Source: Pollenia angustigena (lineage: Eukaryota > Arthropoda > Insecta > Diptera > Polleniidae). From it: DNA of 64,000 nucleotides. Where the stretch lies: contig OV884056.1 of the NCBI GenBank assembly GCA_930367215.1, positions 198,689,310-198,753,309 on the forward strand, written 5' to 3'. Below are positions 10,485-21,960 of this stretch, piece by piece. The notes beneath the pieces are model-generated. The model made no database searches and was not told the origin of the DNA. It saw only the letters and a list, made by a program, of their open reading frames with translations. Numbering within the stretch: position 1 is the first letter of the stretch; each line of letters opens with the position of its first letter. The translations under genes were made by a program, and so were the position numbers.

Positions 10485-11245
10485 CTTCGCAACAAATTGC
10501 GACAGAACCACGAGTCTGCAATAGAAGGCTATCTAAACAGCCTAGATGCCACACAAAACTCCAATTACAGCTTATGAAAGCCCGTACGGCATATGAAATG
10601 CCCTATAACCCAAGAATCTCCATTAAGACTGGAAAAGCGCACTTGGGCCAAACACACAAATGAAAAATAAAAGCTTTCGCGGGCCACCTTGAGAAAGTTT
10701 TCACGCCACATGATGCACATACTTGTTCCTGTCTTCCAATCATTCCTGATAAGGTAAACCATCCAATAAAATTTAACATAACTCAAGTAAAATCTGCAAT
10801 AGAAAAAGCGAATATTAGAAATTCTCCCGGATCTGACCGCATCACAGGGTCAATGATAAGAAACCTACCATCGTCTGCTTCTAGAATCTTGCTGCTCATT
10901 TTTAACGCGATATTAAGAGTCGGATACTTCCCATCCTCATGGAAGAGATCTATAATTGTTATGATTCCCAAGCCAGGAAAAGATGCTAGCCACGTTGCGT
11001 CGTACAGACCGATAAGCTTATTATCAATCCTATCGAAGCTTTTCAAAAAACTATTCGTTTTAAGTATAACTCCTCATCTAAATGAACACGACATCATCCC
11101 GGATCACCAGTTCGGATTCAGAGCGAAACATGGTACAATAGAACAAGTGCATAGAATTGTCACCCTAATTAGATCTTCGTTTGAGAAAAAGCAATACTGC
11201 TCAGCCCTGTTTATAGACATTTCCCAAGCATTTGACAAAATTTAG
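10485..11245 (+). pseudogene. Jockey-like non-LTR reverse transcriptase fragment
   Basis: The fragment spans the region just before the RT and the RT N-terminal motifs of a Jockey-clade ORF2. The first frame from 10485 reads LRNKLRQNHESAIEGYLNSL then NSNYSL and a stop where a Trp is usual (SLWKA). After a frame change near 10665 the second frame reads AFAGHLEKVF, NSPGSDRITGSMIRNL, VGYFPSSWK, IPKPGKDASHVASYRPISLL, LNEHDIIPDHQFGFRAKHGT and ends FIDISQAFDKI at 11245. It stops in RT motif A, so the catalytic YADD and everything after are gone. Loss of the 3' half is unusual for a 5'-truncating retrotransposon and implies a later deletion. It is dead. Clade from motif recognition only. Confidence 0.9.
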
Positions 11246-12593
11246 TTTTTCGCTGACATTCCTTTACAATCCTGCCACTTAGTTATTCGGTTTATTCCTT
11301 TAACAATACGGCCAAAGTATTTTTGTTGCTATTGCAAACATTAGCATTTAAAATCAACAACACATTTTCAACGACATCATGTTGCTGTTGTTGTGTTTGT
11401 TGCATACAACAGATCACATCGAAGAAAACAATCAAGAAAAGGCTCTAGAAAACCATATGCCGAGAAGTTTAAAGAGACCACTGCTTAGGAAACAAAACTG
11501 CTCTGTTGCCCCCTCTTCTTCCTTCTTAATTCCAAAGACATGAGTAGACAAGGAAAATGCTTGTTAAAGCACAAAACCATGTAGATTTCATTAGAGATAC
11601 AACTTAAGTTTATGGTCTAAAGTATCATTGTGTTGCATATAGATATAAAAAAAAGAAAACACTGCCACAAACAAATGCATAAACAGACTATTTAGTTTTG
11701 TCTAGTTAAGACCTGAGTCCTTAGAGATTTTTTTATAAACTTTTTTTAAGTTGATTTTCAATAACTGCTCAGTAAGAACCTTAAGAGGTTTTGTATTACT
11801 GGCATTAAGGTCTGTCTTTACCTCTGGTATTTTTTCATAATCTCTTTATAATATCATTGATTTTTATGACACCTTTTGTTGCAAGTATTACAAAACAATA
11901 AAAAAGGCTTTCATTTGTACGATTGTACCATGTAAAATGGTAGGCTTATTGATATTGTACGCTTCCTTTGAAAATTTATTATGGTTTCTTTTTGGCCATA
12001 ATAAAGTAATTTATGAAAATTAAATTTTTTCTACTTTTTAATTTATACTTGTGTGTGTGTGCTTATGTGTCAGTTTAAGTTCTCAGCGGGAAAAACGAAA
12101 GGCCGTCACTTTCTGAAAGAGGTTCACTTTTTCCTCTACAGAAGCTTAGCTCTAAGTCCATTTTGATTTCCTAACAAATCTGCTTCAATGAGCATAGCTT
12201 TTTCCCCAAATCTTACTTTTTTAAGACGTCTTAGCGGTTTTCATCACAATCTGAAGCGAGTATCCATATAACAATCTTGGAGGATGTTTTCTGTCATGCT
12301 ACGCTCCGTCAGAAGGTAATAATTTAAAAAACTCGATATCAAAAGCTTCTAACAAAATCTTCTTAATTCGGAATGCTTTTGTTAGCGAACCCGGTGTTTG
12401 TTATACCATGCAACGCTTTTCAAGGCTTCGGGATCTTGAGATTCAGAATTCTGAAATTCGGGATTTTGACATTTTGAAATTCGGGTTGCCGATAATATCC
12501 CTTTTTTTAATTTTAACTTTTTGGGCAAAATATTAATCACAAATTTAAGAATTACATTAATCAAAAAAAGTTTAAATGAGCAACAACGCAATA
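11246..12593. other. Unassigned stretch after the Jockey fragment
   Basis: No coding frame or inverted ends. A degenerate minisatellite of TTCGGGATTTTGA-like units lies at about 12425-12490. Otherwise AT-rich. Confidence 0.45.
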
Positions 12594-12661
12594 ATGGCTT
12601 TATTTCACATATTATTGGGAAATTAGAAAACATTTCTCAATGTGCTGTGAAATAAAGCCAT
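12594..12661. repeat. Hairpin with 16-bp perfect stem
   Basis: ATGGCTTTATTTCACA (12594-12609) and TGTGAAATAAAGCCAT (12646-12661) are perfect inverted repeats around a 36-base loop. Just beyond, AAGGCTTTATTA partly repeats the stem. No host gene is close enough to suggest a role. Confidence 0.7.
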
Positions 12662-12715
12662 AAGGCTTTATTACTTCTGGCTATATTACACTGAACCGGA
12701 ATAAACACTATAAAC

Positions 12716-13304
12716 CAGTGTTCGAACATAAACACTAAAAATCGCTTTTTAGTGTTAGGTTCGATAGATTTGTGGAAAACACAAACGCTTATAATGCTTG
12801 TGTAGTAAATCAATAAAAAAAAATAACGTTTCCCTGTTTGTCATCTTTCGGACACATAAATAATACTGTTCTTATCAAACTCAACAAAAAGATGAGCACA
12901 TTTAATTCCTTTCGGTTTTTTTTTACAACCACAAACTTTCGGTTCAGCTTATTAGTGTTTGTTCGTTTTTGTTGTGCCTAGCGCCCTTTTCGCTGGCAAA
13001 AAACCCAAACACTATTTACAAAAACAAAATACGCATACGAAAAAAAAACAAAAAGCCAACAAAATAATTTTACACAAACAAAACATATACTAAATACACA
13101 CACGCTTTGTTCGCGCTGCGGTCTTAAAAAAAGCAACATTAAAATATAATGTTTGTCTACAGTATCAATGTTCGGCTCTTTCTTGAAAATAGTTACGAAC
13201 GGTATTAAGGGTTGTGTTCGTCTCCACAACCATTAAAAAATAGATATCTCTCCTGGGTGTGTGAGCCGAACCCCTAATAATGTTCTGTTTATTTTCGAAC
13301 ACTG
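12716..13304. mobile_element. hAT-type MITE, TSD CTATAAAC
   Basis: The inverted ends start CAGTGTTCGAA and are flanked by the 8-bp direct repeat CTATAAAC at 12708-12715 and 13305-13312. The subterminal region shares AACACTAAA and CGAACCC/GAGCCGAAC motifs. A second copy, in opposite orientation and enlarged, is at 15979-16795. The 589-bp body is non-coding. An autonomous hAT must have supplied the transposase. Confidence 0.9.
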
Positions 13305-15978
13305 CTATAAACTTCAAACAAAAAATTCTTTTTTGGCTAATGAAAAAAAGCTACAAAGGAAAAATATGCACGAACAAATCGATGCAAAAATTAATAAAAG
13401 GCTCTAAAACGGATAAATATATTGTTTTTGCCTCCATTGATCGCCCAATAAAAAACATATAATTGCATAATTACGGTTTCCCTAGCAATGAGTTAAGAAT
13501 GACTGCAAAATAAGGCCTCGGAAGAGGCCTTTGTGTTACTTAACATCGCCGCTGGCTTAGTTTTCTTATTTTTTCGTTGTAGCTAAAAAAAAACAGAAAA
13601 ATTTGCGTGTGGTTTTGTCGTAATTATAAAAATTATTTTTATATTTATTCTTTTAAAATGTAGTTTTTAATGGTTTGTAGAAGAACCCTTTTTTTACATT
13701 TTTTATCCTTTTTTTTTTTGAAAAATTTTTTATATGAATTTTATATTGGTGTGCTAATGATTTAACACTTGTTTTCTTTTTTGTTGTTGCTGTGTTTCTT
13801 CCATCTGTGACCATACAGTTAAACTCGTAGTTTCTTTGTAGCTGCTCTGAAGTTCTCCTTTGTGCGGTTATAAAGTGCATTATGTCTTGTCTCTGCATTC
13901 TAGCCATAATTTTCATGGCTCATACTGGTAACATGAGCATAAAGTATTTTATATGTTTGTAATGATAAACATCTATAATTTAAGGCCATTCAATTTCATC
14001 CAATTGGTGGACAAGTGTAGGTACCAGTGAGTACACAAGTGGCTGTCGGTCTTAAGTTATTCATTGATATTGTTTGGCTGGTCTGGTAAGGACATCGGCA
14101 GGTTCTTGTTTGCGTAGATATTTTGTTACTAGGAAATAAATTTAAAGTTGTGTTATTTTATGAAATTCAATCAGTTTAAATTTGAATCTAGATAGGTTAT
14201 ATCAAATTAAGAATTTGATTGCACCTGCAAAGTAATGTCAAACCAATGAATCTAGATTTGAGAAGAGGGTTAAGTATGTTCCTCAAAATAACTTACATAT
14301 AAGTTCTTCTGGTGAAAAATCATCCATACTGAGTATGTAATGAAAATATACAAAGTTATTAGACAAAATAATATTTAATTTAATTTATTTTTTTTTTAAC
14401 TAAAATCATCCATAATATTCAATTGGATGTAGGTAGCTAACACGTTTTTATAAATGGGTGAAATTTCACTCGAGGGACTTTTGCGTAATTCTTCAAATAA
14501 TCTTGTTACGTTTAGATATGGGTAATTCCAAAGTGTTGAACGTGACAGTCGTACGCATCAAAAATGCAATAACATTTTAAACAAAAAATATTTTTACGTT
14601 TTCTTAGCCCTTAAATTATAGCACTAAGAAGGCACTGTTATCTATGCTAAAGTTTATGGAGGGCGTGGTTATAGGTCAAAGATAATGGCAAAAGAAGTAG
14701 CGGTTCGAACGTGAAAAAAACAGAAGTAGTTTTTGTGGCCATGTATTAAAAGGTGTAATTTAGCGAAACCTGGCACAATTTTTTAGTCAAACTACTTTCA
14801 GAATTTTATGTAGCAATGTCACATTAAAATGGGTTTGGTTTGATTCCAAAATCTTCTGTATTTTTTTTTTTTTTTTTGGAAGCCAAACTCTGGGTCGATA
14901 CGTGACATTTCGAACGTGAAATTTTTTCCGTAATAATTTAACTGAATAATGATTAAAATAAAATAAAAATTGACCGTTAATCCGAATAACATATTTCTCT
15001 TTGAACTCTTCCTTAGATTACAGACCATGCAAGAAATTTTTTTTGAAACAATTTTTATCAAATACCACCTCTTTTAAGAAAGATAATATTTAAGAAAACA
15101 TACAATAAAACATTCTCACATATAAGAAATTACGTTTGCACAACTTTGCAGTCTGATTGTTCATCTAAGTGAACAAATTTATGAGTAAATTTTTAAAATT
15201 AGGAAAATCTAAATATTTCTCTATAACAATATCGTAAAATAATTAGCTTTAATAACTTTTAACTTTTCGGTCACGGTGGACCTTTTAACGGAAATGCCCA
15301 TATACCAAAATAAAACTTTATATTATTGATGCAAAATTTAAATTTAAAAAAAATTAGAAAAAAATTCACATTTAGATCTAGCAAAATAATTAAAGAGATA
15401 TTATATTTGAAACATAAAATGGGTGAAACTTCACCCGAAGACCGTGTATGGGTCAAATGTTAAATTTGCGAATAATAATAATTGCACTTGTATTTTTAGT
15501 TGGCAAAATTATCGAGACTGGCTTCTTTTTGGGTATTTGTTAATGTTAAGGTTTCAATTCAAAGCTTTTCTTGTAAAATCAAATTCAGAATGAAACATAT
15601 TTTTAGCATTGTATGTGAATATAAACGACATTTTATATATGCACCACAAATGCGTATAACCGTTAAATAGAAACCTTTACGCATGTAAATCATGGATATA
15701 TTTACGTTTGTTTGGGTTTTTATTAAATAAATAGTTTAATCACAAACCCTGTTTTAAAATAACGTAAATTATCCTTCTTTATTGTGTTTGCCTTTTTAAT
15801 AATATATTGAGCGTTGTTTGGTTACTTGTAATGTTCTTAAAGTGTATCTATTGAGTTTGTGTACCAAAGTTACCAAAGCTAGTAGTTCTATATGTTAATT
15901 AAATAAATTAAATTTAAATAAATGTTTTTCTAATATGCAAAGCGTTTCAATCTGAAAATATCTTACAACTGCATTAAA
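13305..15978. other. Unassigned AT-rich stretch between two hAT copies
   Basis: No supported gene. A small stem AAGGCCTC..GAGGCCTT lies at about 13514-13532. T-runs are frequent. Short frames at 13653-13916, 14819-15061 and 15271-15456 show no domain. GGAAATGCCCATAT near 15290 resembles a motif at 6314-6328. Confidence 0.5.
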
Positions 15979-16795
15979 CAGTGTTCGAAATTAAACAGTA
16001 CATTATTTTAGCGTTCGGCTCACACACCCTGAACGATATCTATTTTTTTAGTGATTGTGTAGACGAACACAACCCTTAATACCGTTCGTAACTATTTTCA
16101 AGAAATAACCGAACATTATATACTGTTCTGTTCTTCGTTAAAAAAAAAAAAACAGAACAATTGTAGTGATACTGTAGACAAACATTATATTTTAATGTTC
16201 TATAATGTTTCATTTTTACATTGATAAAGAGATGAACAAACAAAAAATTTTAGCAACGACCGCACCACGAACAGCATGTGTGTGCATTGTGTATATGTGT
16301 TGTTTGTGTAAAATTATTTTGCACACTTTTTGTTTTTTTTTCGTACACAGAAAAAATTATTATTATTGATTCAGCGAAATTATTTGTTTGAAATTTATAT
16401 GAATTTCAGTAAACTTTTTGTTTGACTCAGTTAAATTATTTGTTTGAAAAAATTCGGTGATTTTTTATAAACAAAATGCAAATAAATTGTTTGAATATAC
16501 GAATTTGTTTGTAGGACCGATTTCAGACAAAAAATTGTTTGTGGATTTTGTTTTTAAAAATTTTTTGGTTTTTTTTACCAGCCAAAATGGACGAACATTA
16601 ATGAGCCGAACAGAACACAATGAAGATTTCATTTTTTGTTGAGTTTGATAAAAACAGTATTTTTTTTTTTTTTTTTTTTTTTTTTGTGGGTGAAAGGTGA
16701 CTAACAGGTAAAAGTTATTGTTTTTAGTGATTTTCTACACAAATCTACCGAGCCGAACACTAAGGAGCGATATTTAGTGTTTATTTCGAACACTG
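15979..16795. mobile_element. hAT-type MITE, second copy, inverted, with internal insertion
   Basis: The ends CAGTGTTCGAA match those of 12716-13304, and the body aligns to it in reverse (for example ATACCGTTCGTAACTATTTT near 16079, matching 13188-13206 inverted). It is about 230 bp longer, largely from extra DNA at about 16345-16560 that begins CACAGAAAAAATT and holds repeated TTATTTGTTTGAA units, probably a nested MITE of the CACAGAAAAA group. A long T-run sits at 16661-16685. The flanks are not direct repeats: GCATTAAA is on the left and GTTTAATG on the right. Confidence 0.8.
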
Positions 16796-17162
16796 GTTTA
16801 ATGACCTTTCATTATTATTTGACATTTTTCTTTTAACCGAAATTGTTTTTAAGTCAATTAGTGTTGTGAGTTAATACATATTTCTCTGAAAAAAACTGTT
16901 TTAATTAGGAAATTTCGATACTTAAGTTAATAAAAAAATCAATATTATCGTTAAAGTAAATTCTAAAGAGGTCTTATGAAAACATTTTATAAAAACTTAT
17001 ATGACTCATATTTAAATGAGACAATTCCCAGCAACAGCAAAAAAAAAATAGCAGGAAAAGTACACAAATATAAAATGCACATTAAAAGAACAGAAATAAA
17101 AAAAAATATTAACAACTTCAAAGGAAAGTAAATGAATAAGACTGAAAAAAGGATAAAAAAGG

Positions 17163-17215
17163 TAAAAGTGCTATATTAAGCTGTGCCGAATCTTTTATAC
17201 CCTTCACCACTATAT
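17163..17215 (+). repeat. Terminal fragment of dispersed family C
   Basis: AAGTGCTATATTAAGCTGTG then CCGAATC and TATACCCTTCACC. The inverse form, GGTGAAGGGTATA..GATTCG..GGCCGAATATAGC..ACTTGTT, appears at 49195-49262, with looser forms at 18990-19060, 31318-31352 and 53440-53475. From memory such sequence is common near the ends of fly transposons; the exact family is not known to me. Confidence 0.55.
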
Positions 17216-17503
17216 TGAAAAGCCAAATGTTTCCTAGTATGGGCGCTATCGTGACAATTTCCTTATACTGGGAGCATAACTTTTATATGCGCTAGGTAAA
17301 AAAAGTGGGCGAATTCGCCGAATATTAAAATCAAATCTCATATTTAAAGTATATTTAAGACCAATTTTATCACCATAGTTTGTTTTTTATGGACCTTATC
17401 GGGAGGACACTTGAATGGTGGCCTGATGAGAGATTTAGTTTATTTTTAATATTTAGTACTTGTGTTATTTAAGAAATATCTAAGTTTGATTTTGTCCTCC
17501 TAC

Positions 17504-17850
17504 ACTCGAAAGAAAAAAATCAATCAATTTGTACTTAAATCAAGCCAAAGCGGTGTCGAAAATACTGTAAGTACGAATTTTCTTAAATTAAGTACAGAAT
17601 ACTTGATTCAATTACATGGAGTTTTCAAGTGCCAAAGCTCAACCTTAGCCATATCTTATCCCTGATCCGTACTTAAAATAATTTATCTTTTGTTGTATTC
17701 CGCTTTGTTTACAGAAGCACACTCAACTATAAGACACCTGCAGAATGGACCGATATAGCTTCCGCCATCATCCTGCTTTGAAAATTTAATGTATTGCACG
17801 CAATAATTTCTACAAAAAGAAATCGGGAATTTTTCCTTCTTTTTTACTGG
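17504..17850 (+). repeat. CACAGAAAAA-group MITE, left part with conserved core
   Basis: It starts CACTCGAAAGAAAAAAATCA, a variant of the CACACAGAAAAAAATCAATG end seen at 43559 (inverted). The left arm holds GTACTTAAAT/AAGTAC units. At about 17700-17800 it has the core shared with 43125-43175 (inverted), 50765-50880 and 63950-64000: TTTGTTTACAGAAGCAC, then GCAGAATGGACCGATATAGC. The right end is unclear; weak arm-like sequence is near 18120-18200. Confidence 0.5.
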
Positions 17851-20484
17851 AAAATAATGTTTTTCTTTTTGTATTTTTATTGCATTCTTGTTGTATTGTT
17901 GTTGTTGTTGTTCCTACAACAAGCAAGTTAATCATTTTTTCCTACTTTTGTAATATAGTTGTTTAAAAACAAACTGCTTCACGTATAAAGATGGGACCAA
18001 TCAATTATTATACGTAATTTTACTCTCAAAGTGGCACGACTTACGAAAAGTATAGCAGTGGTGGTACAAGGTATGCCAGGGCAAAATAAATATCATTTTC
18101 TTAATTAAAGAAATTTCTAGTTTATTCAGACATTTATTATACTTGATTTAAGAATTTTTAGATTGTCTTTGAACATTTCAGTGTAATTCGTATTTAAATA
18201 TTAACTACAAGTAAAGGTAAGAGACTTATGGCCATTTTCTCAATGTATCGACAAACTGTATGTTACTTAATGTCAACATAAATTTATTGGAACGACAAAC
18301 AGTCCGTTAACGATTTTGGGTTTCTCAATATACCGTCAAAAAACATTGTTTTCAGCTGGCAACGCCACTCAAAATACATGTAAAAGTTGGGAGTCAGCTG
18401 ATAGAATTTATCTGTACGGCAAATAAAAGGAAAATAAATAACTAGCAGATGAGTGCCGGTTAGCTTTGCGATAAAGTCGAAGCAAATGTGGCATTGAGAA
18501 AACCAAATTTCTTTAATGTGCAGTTTTTCGTTGGGAAAAAAGATAATTGCCTAGTGAAAAAATGGCCATAAAATTTATTATGAGCTTGTATTTTGTGTGT
18601 AGCTGATATGGTATAGCCCCTATTGTGGCAAAACAAATATTTTGGGAAGAAAAAAGTAGTTTTTGGTCTACAGCTCGGCCAACCAAAACTCGGCTTCTGC
18701 TCAAATTTACTACCAGTTTTCTACGAAGTTTGTTTAAGGTGAAAGTGAATAGCTAAATATCATTAATTAAAAGGCATAAAAAAGTAAAGGTAAGTGGGTA
18801 AAAATTAGAGGTTCCAAGGTAAAAATTAGGAGCAGTCGTCGTATTTTGCTCATATCTCAAAAATTTATGGAACGATTTGGTTGAATTTCAATAGCAAACA
18901 ATTCCATACTATATGTAGTATGAATATATAACAACTTGGGAACTAAGTATGTGGTGTCTTCGGCTGTGTTCTTTATATAGGCTAAGACGGATTTCGTAGC
19001 AATAACAAATGAAATGACCAACTTATATACATTTACCCTTTCCATTTGTGGCGAAGGGTATACAAATATTTATTTCAAATTAGAGTATAAACAAAAACAT
19101 AACTGCAAATTTTAATACGAAGAAGAAGTATGATTTCTTAAAAACCATTTATGAAAATTTTATATCCTTAACTGTTTCTTTAGTGTAGACAATCATCAAG
19201 CCCTTTATGGACCACTAAACAACAGAAAAGTGTCTCATATTTGTTTATATCCTGTTCTTGTGGTTTCTTTACTATTCTCCCTAGTTCTTTAGTTGCTTTC
19301 AAAATTTTTTTTTTTTTTTATTTTTGTTAAACTGTAAAATTTATTTTTATTACTACGATCATCATCATTATCATTATAGACTTGCACTATGGGTATTTAT
19401 GTTCTCTTTTTTTAGTTCCCAAGAAATGAAAAAAAATCTTTTTGTTTAAAATTTCCCACTTAAGAAAACACAAAGTTTATATTTCTTTATTCATGCTAAA
19501 CATGCATTTCTTGGTTCTGTTCCTACTCTATTCATTAAAAACTCAGCAGGAATTTAATAGACTTGACGCATTGATCACACAGTTCATAGACCAGCTAGAC
19601 AGCCAGCTAGCCAATGTGTTGCAAAGCCGATAAATTAAAATAAAAATGAATTAATCCAACAATAACGCCCCTGCCAGGAGGAATATGGCCACTGAAATTA
19701 CAGTCATACTAACAATGAAAAACTATGGCGCTCACATTTTTTTTTTTTTTTTTTGGTTTGGAAATAAGTTTAGGCATTCAAACAATAATGGCTAATTTTA
19801 TGGTTATTTCTGTAAATGTAAAATGAAAAAAATTTTGACTCTAGTCGATGTTTAAATGAAATTTTGAATATTAATAAAATAACTGGCGCATATCCCGGTG
19901 TTAGAATGTTAATTTAGTGTTTTTGCCGTGCAGGGGGTTTCTTTGGGGGAAATTTATTCGTAGACAATTGCTGATAGTTTTGATTTATAAAAATTATTGA
20001 TGTAGAATTTTGTTATTATCATGATATGGAAGATAACAGTCAATTCATTATCAGTTTTTTGGAATGGTTTGATAATATGCCTCTGCCTTGGAAACATTTT
20101 TTTACGATTCAAGAACTCTTATTTGGAAAAGTATTGTAGAAATTGAAAGTTATAGGCAAAAGTACACAGATAATTAAGTTGTAGGGAGAGTGTGTACTTT
20201 GTGATACGAAACGAATACATAGAAATAAATGAAATTGATATAAACGAAAAAATTTGTAAAATGAATCAAAAAATTAGTTAAACTTGCACCGGTTAATAAA
20301 TTAATAGTACCAATCAAATATTTTGCGATATTAACAACATTTCTTGCAGTAATGTCTCCATGCACATCCGCACATTTAGTGCGAAACACTTTGCACAAAT
20401 TTTTTGATTACAATACAATTGAAACTTTTGACTCCTATCGAAACTTCATATGCGAATTTTATTTTAAAATAAGAGATTCATTAT
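17851..20484. other. Unassigned AT-rich stretch with scattered repeat scraps
   Basis: No supported gene. It includes a GTT/CAA tract at 17888-17920, a family-C-like end GGCGAAGGGTATAC at 19048-19061, and T-runs at 19308-19322 and 19737-19755. Short frames here lack domains. Confidence 0.45.
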
Positions 20485-21215
20485 ACCTGTACTACCATAG
20501 TGAAAGGGGTTTTATGTGTTTGTGCTGTCCAGCACCTCCTTTTAGTATAGCGATCGACTTAGAATCACTTTTTGAGCCAATCAAACGATGTCAGTCCGGC
20601 TGGCGGGCAGTCTATGTAAACCTTGTGCTCAAAATACAACTCGCTATTTTACTTATAATTTGGGATATACCTTTTTATTGTCATAGGGACCAAGCCTATT
20701 AAGAATAGTAAGAATTAGCTACTTATTGCTCATAGGGCACCCACAAACCTCTTTCTGGAATAGAGACTTTGTGGCCATAATGCACTTTATTATGTTGGAA
20801 TTTAGATTTAATTTCGCCTAAAACATTTAATTGCAATTACAACCATCGGAATCGGTTCATATTTTCTCAAAGTTCCCATACAAATACCACTCCTGAAAAT
20901 TGCTTTTATTGCCAAAACTTACCTTTAAATATTGGATTTGATATAAAATTTGGCGACGCTAACTTTTAAATTAGCTACTATGTCTTGGTAATAATAGCTC
21001 TAGAATAAACCATAGGTCCGATATTAAACCCATCCCTTTAAGGTGAAAAAATCTCTTATAGAGGTTGATATTTAGATAATATTTGGCACAAAGAACTCTT
21101 ATATTATTAATCTTAGCCTCATATTTCAATTTGATTTTCTAGGTGCACTCTCGAAAATGGTGTTGGGTGTCATATGGTTGGGTTTGACGAACTATACTTT
21201 TTTATTTGTTGTAAT
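20485..21215 (+). repeat. Dispersed repeat family A, diverged copy
   Basis: Shares an ordered set of blocks with 45765-46275 and 48480-49041: TACCATAGTG..GGGT, ATAGCGATCGACTTAGAATC, CGATGTCAGTCCGGCTGGC, GTAAACCTTGTG..AAAGTACA, and an end GGTGTCATATGGTTGGGTTT..CTATACTTT..TTGTT. The mobile-element type is not established and no transposase is seen. The frame at 20352-20702 overlaps the repeat and is not a gene. Confidence 0.7.
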
Positions 21216-21327
21216 TTTATTCAATTCAGTCTTGAAAACGCGCGTTGGTCGTCCTTACCTCTTGTTGTGTGTAGTTGGTTTTTACTGTTCACTTTACCTT
21301 AATGGTCCCTTTCTCTATGCGCTGTCA

Positions 21328-21590
21328 CATATCGATGGTTTTCTTCCGCAACCTCGTAACTCAAAAACAACTACTTTTCAGAGGAGAAAAAATTCTTTTT
21401 TTTTACCAAATATTTGAAACTTTTTGCTATATATTCTTTTATAATCCAAGAATTAGGAATAATTCCGATATTCCGCCAAACAAAAATATTGTAAAATTGT
21501 AAGGCGGTATTTACTGATTACTTTTCCGGTTAAAACAAAAAATCAGAAAAAATCGAGTTACGTGGTTGCGGAAGAAAACGATCGGTATGG
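21328..21590. repeat. MITE family H, copy 1
   Basis: CATATCGATGGTTTTCTTCC then GCAACCTCGTAACTC is mirrored by GAGTTACGTGGTTGCGGAAG then AAAACGATCGGTATGG. The same design, with CAACCTCGTATCTTA arms, is found at 34097-34361. About 260 bp, non-coding. It lies just beyond the family A copy. Confidence 0.75.
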
Positions 21591-21689
21591 ACTTACATAT
21601 TAGCAGTTATAAAAAATGTATATCAGGTATTAAAAATTCCAAGTTAATATGCAATTGTTAAAATTCACAACTTAAACATATTTTACAAA

Positions 21690-21960
21690 AAGATATCTAG
21701 CCACATCGATGGGCTTTTTTCATATTTTAAGGAACCCTACGGATAGCCTCTTGAATCACCTTTGTGTGCATTTTCTACAATATCCATTTAATTTGAGTGA
21801 TAAAACAGTCTAGGTTTTTTGGTTCCTATCCCTTTTTAAAGAAGTTTCTTTTCAAATTTGCCTAGAAAGTTTGAATTGGTGTCCATTTATGAGCGTCAAA
21901 TGTAAAGAAGCTCCCATCATCCATGATACGATTCATGACCAGCCTGCAGAAAAAAATTTG
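21690..21960 (-). pseudogene. Possible Tc1-like transposase C-terminal remnant
   Basis: Minus-strand translation with interruptions reads WTPIQTF-stop-ANLKRNFFKK-stop-EPKNLDCFITQIKWILQK and then KVIQEAIRRVP-stop-NMKKAHRCG. This resembles the Tc1-family tail PIENxWxxLKRxV..K..L...I...W..I....IQ.xIxSMPRR...V....G. The aligned catalytic Glu is changed and there are at least three stops. Only the C-terminal ~75 residues are visible. The match is from motif memory and moderate. Confidence 0.45.

Noticed and set aside
13514..13532. AAGGCCTC-GAGGCCTT stem that resembles a bacterial terminator
   Set aside because: The window is eukaryotic and no gene ends there.
20352..20702. 116-codon frame
   Set aside because: It overlaps dispersed repeat family A, whose other copies do not keep the frame open.
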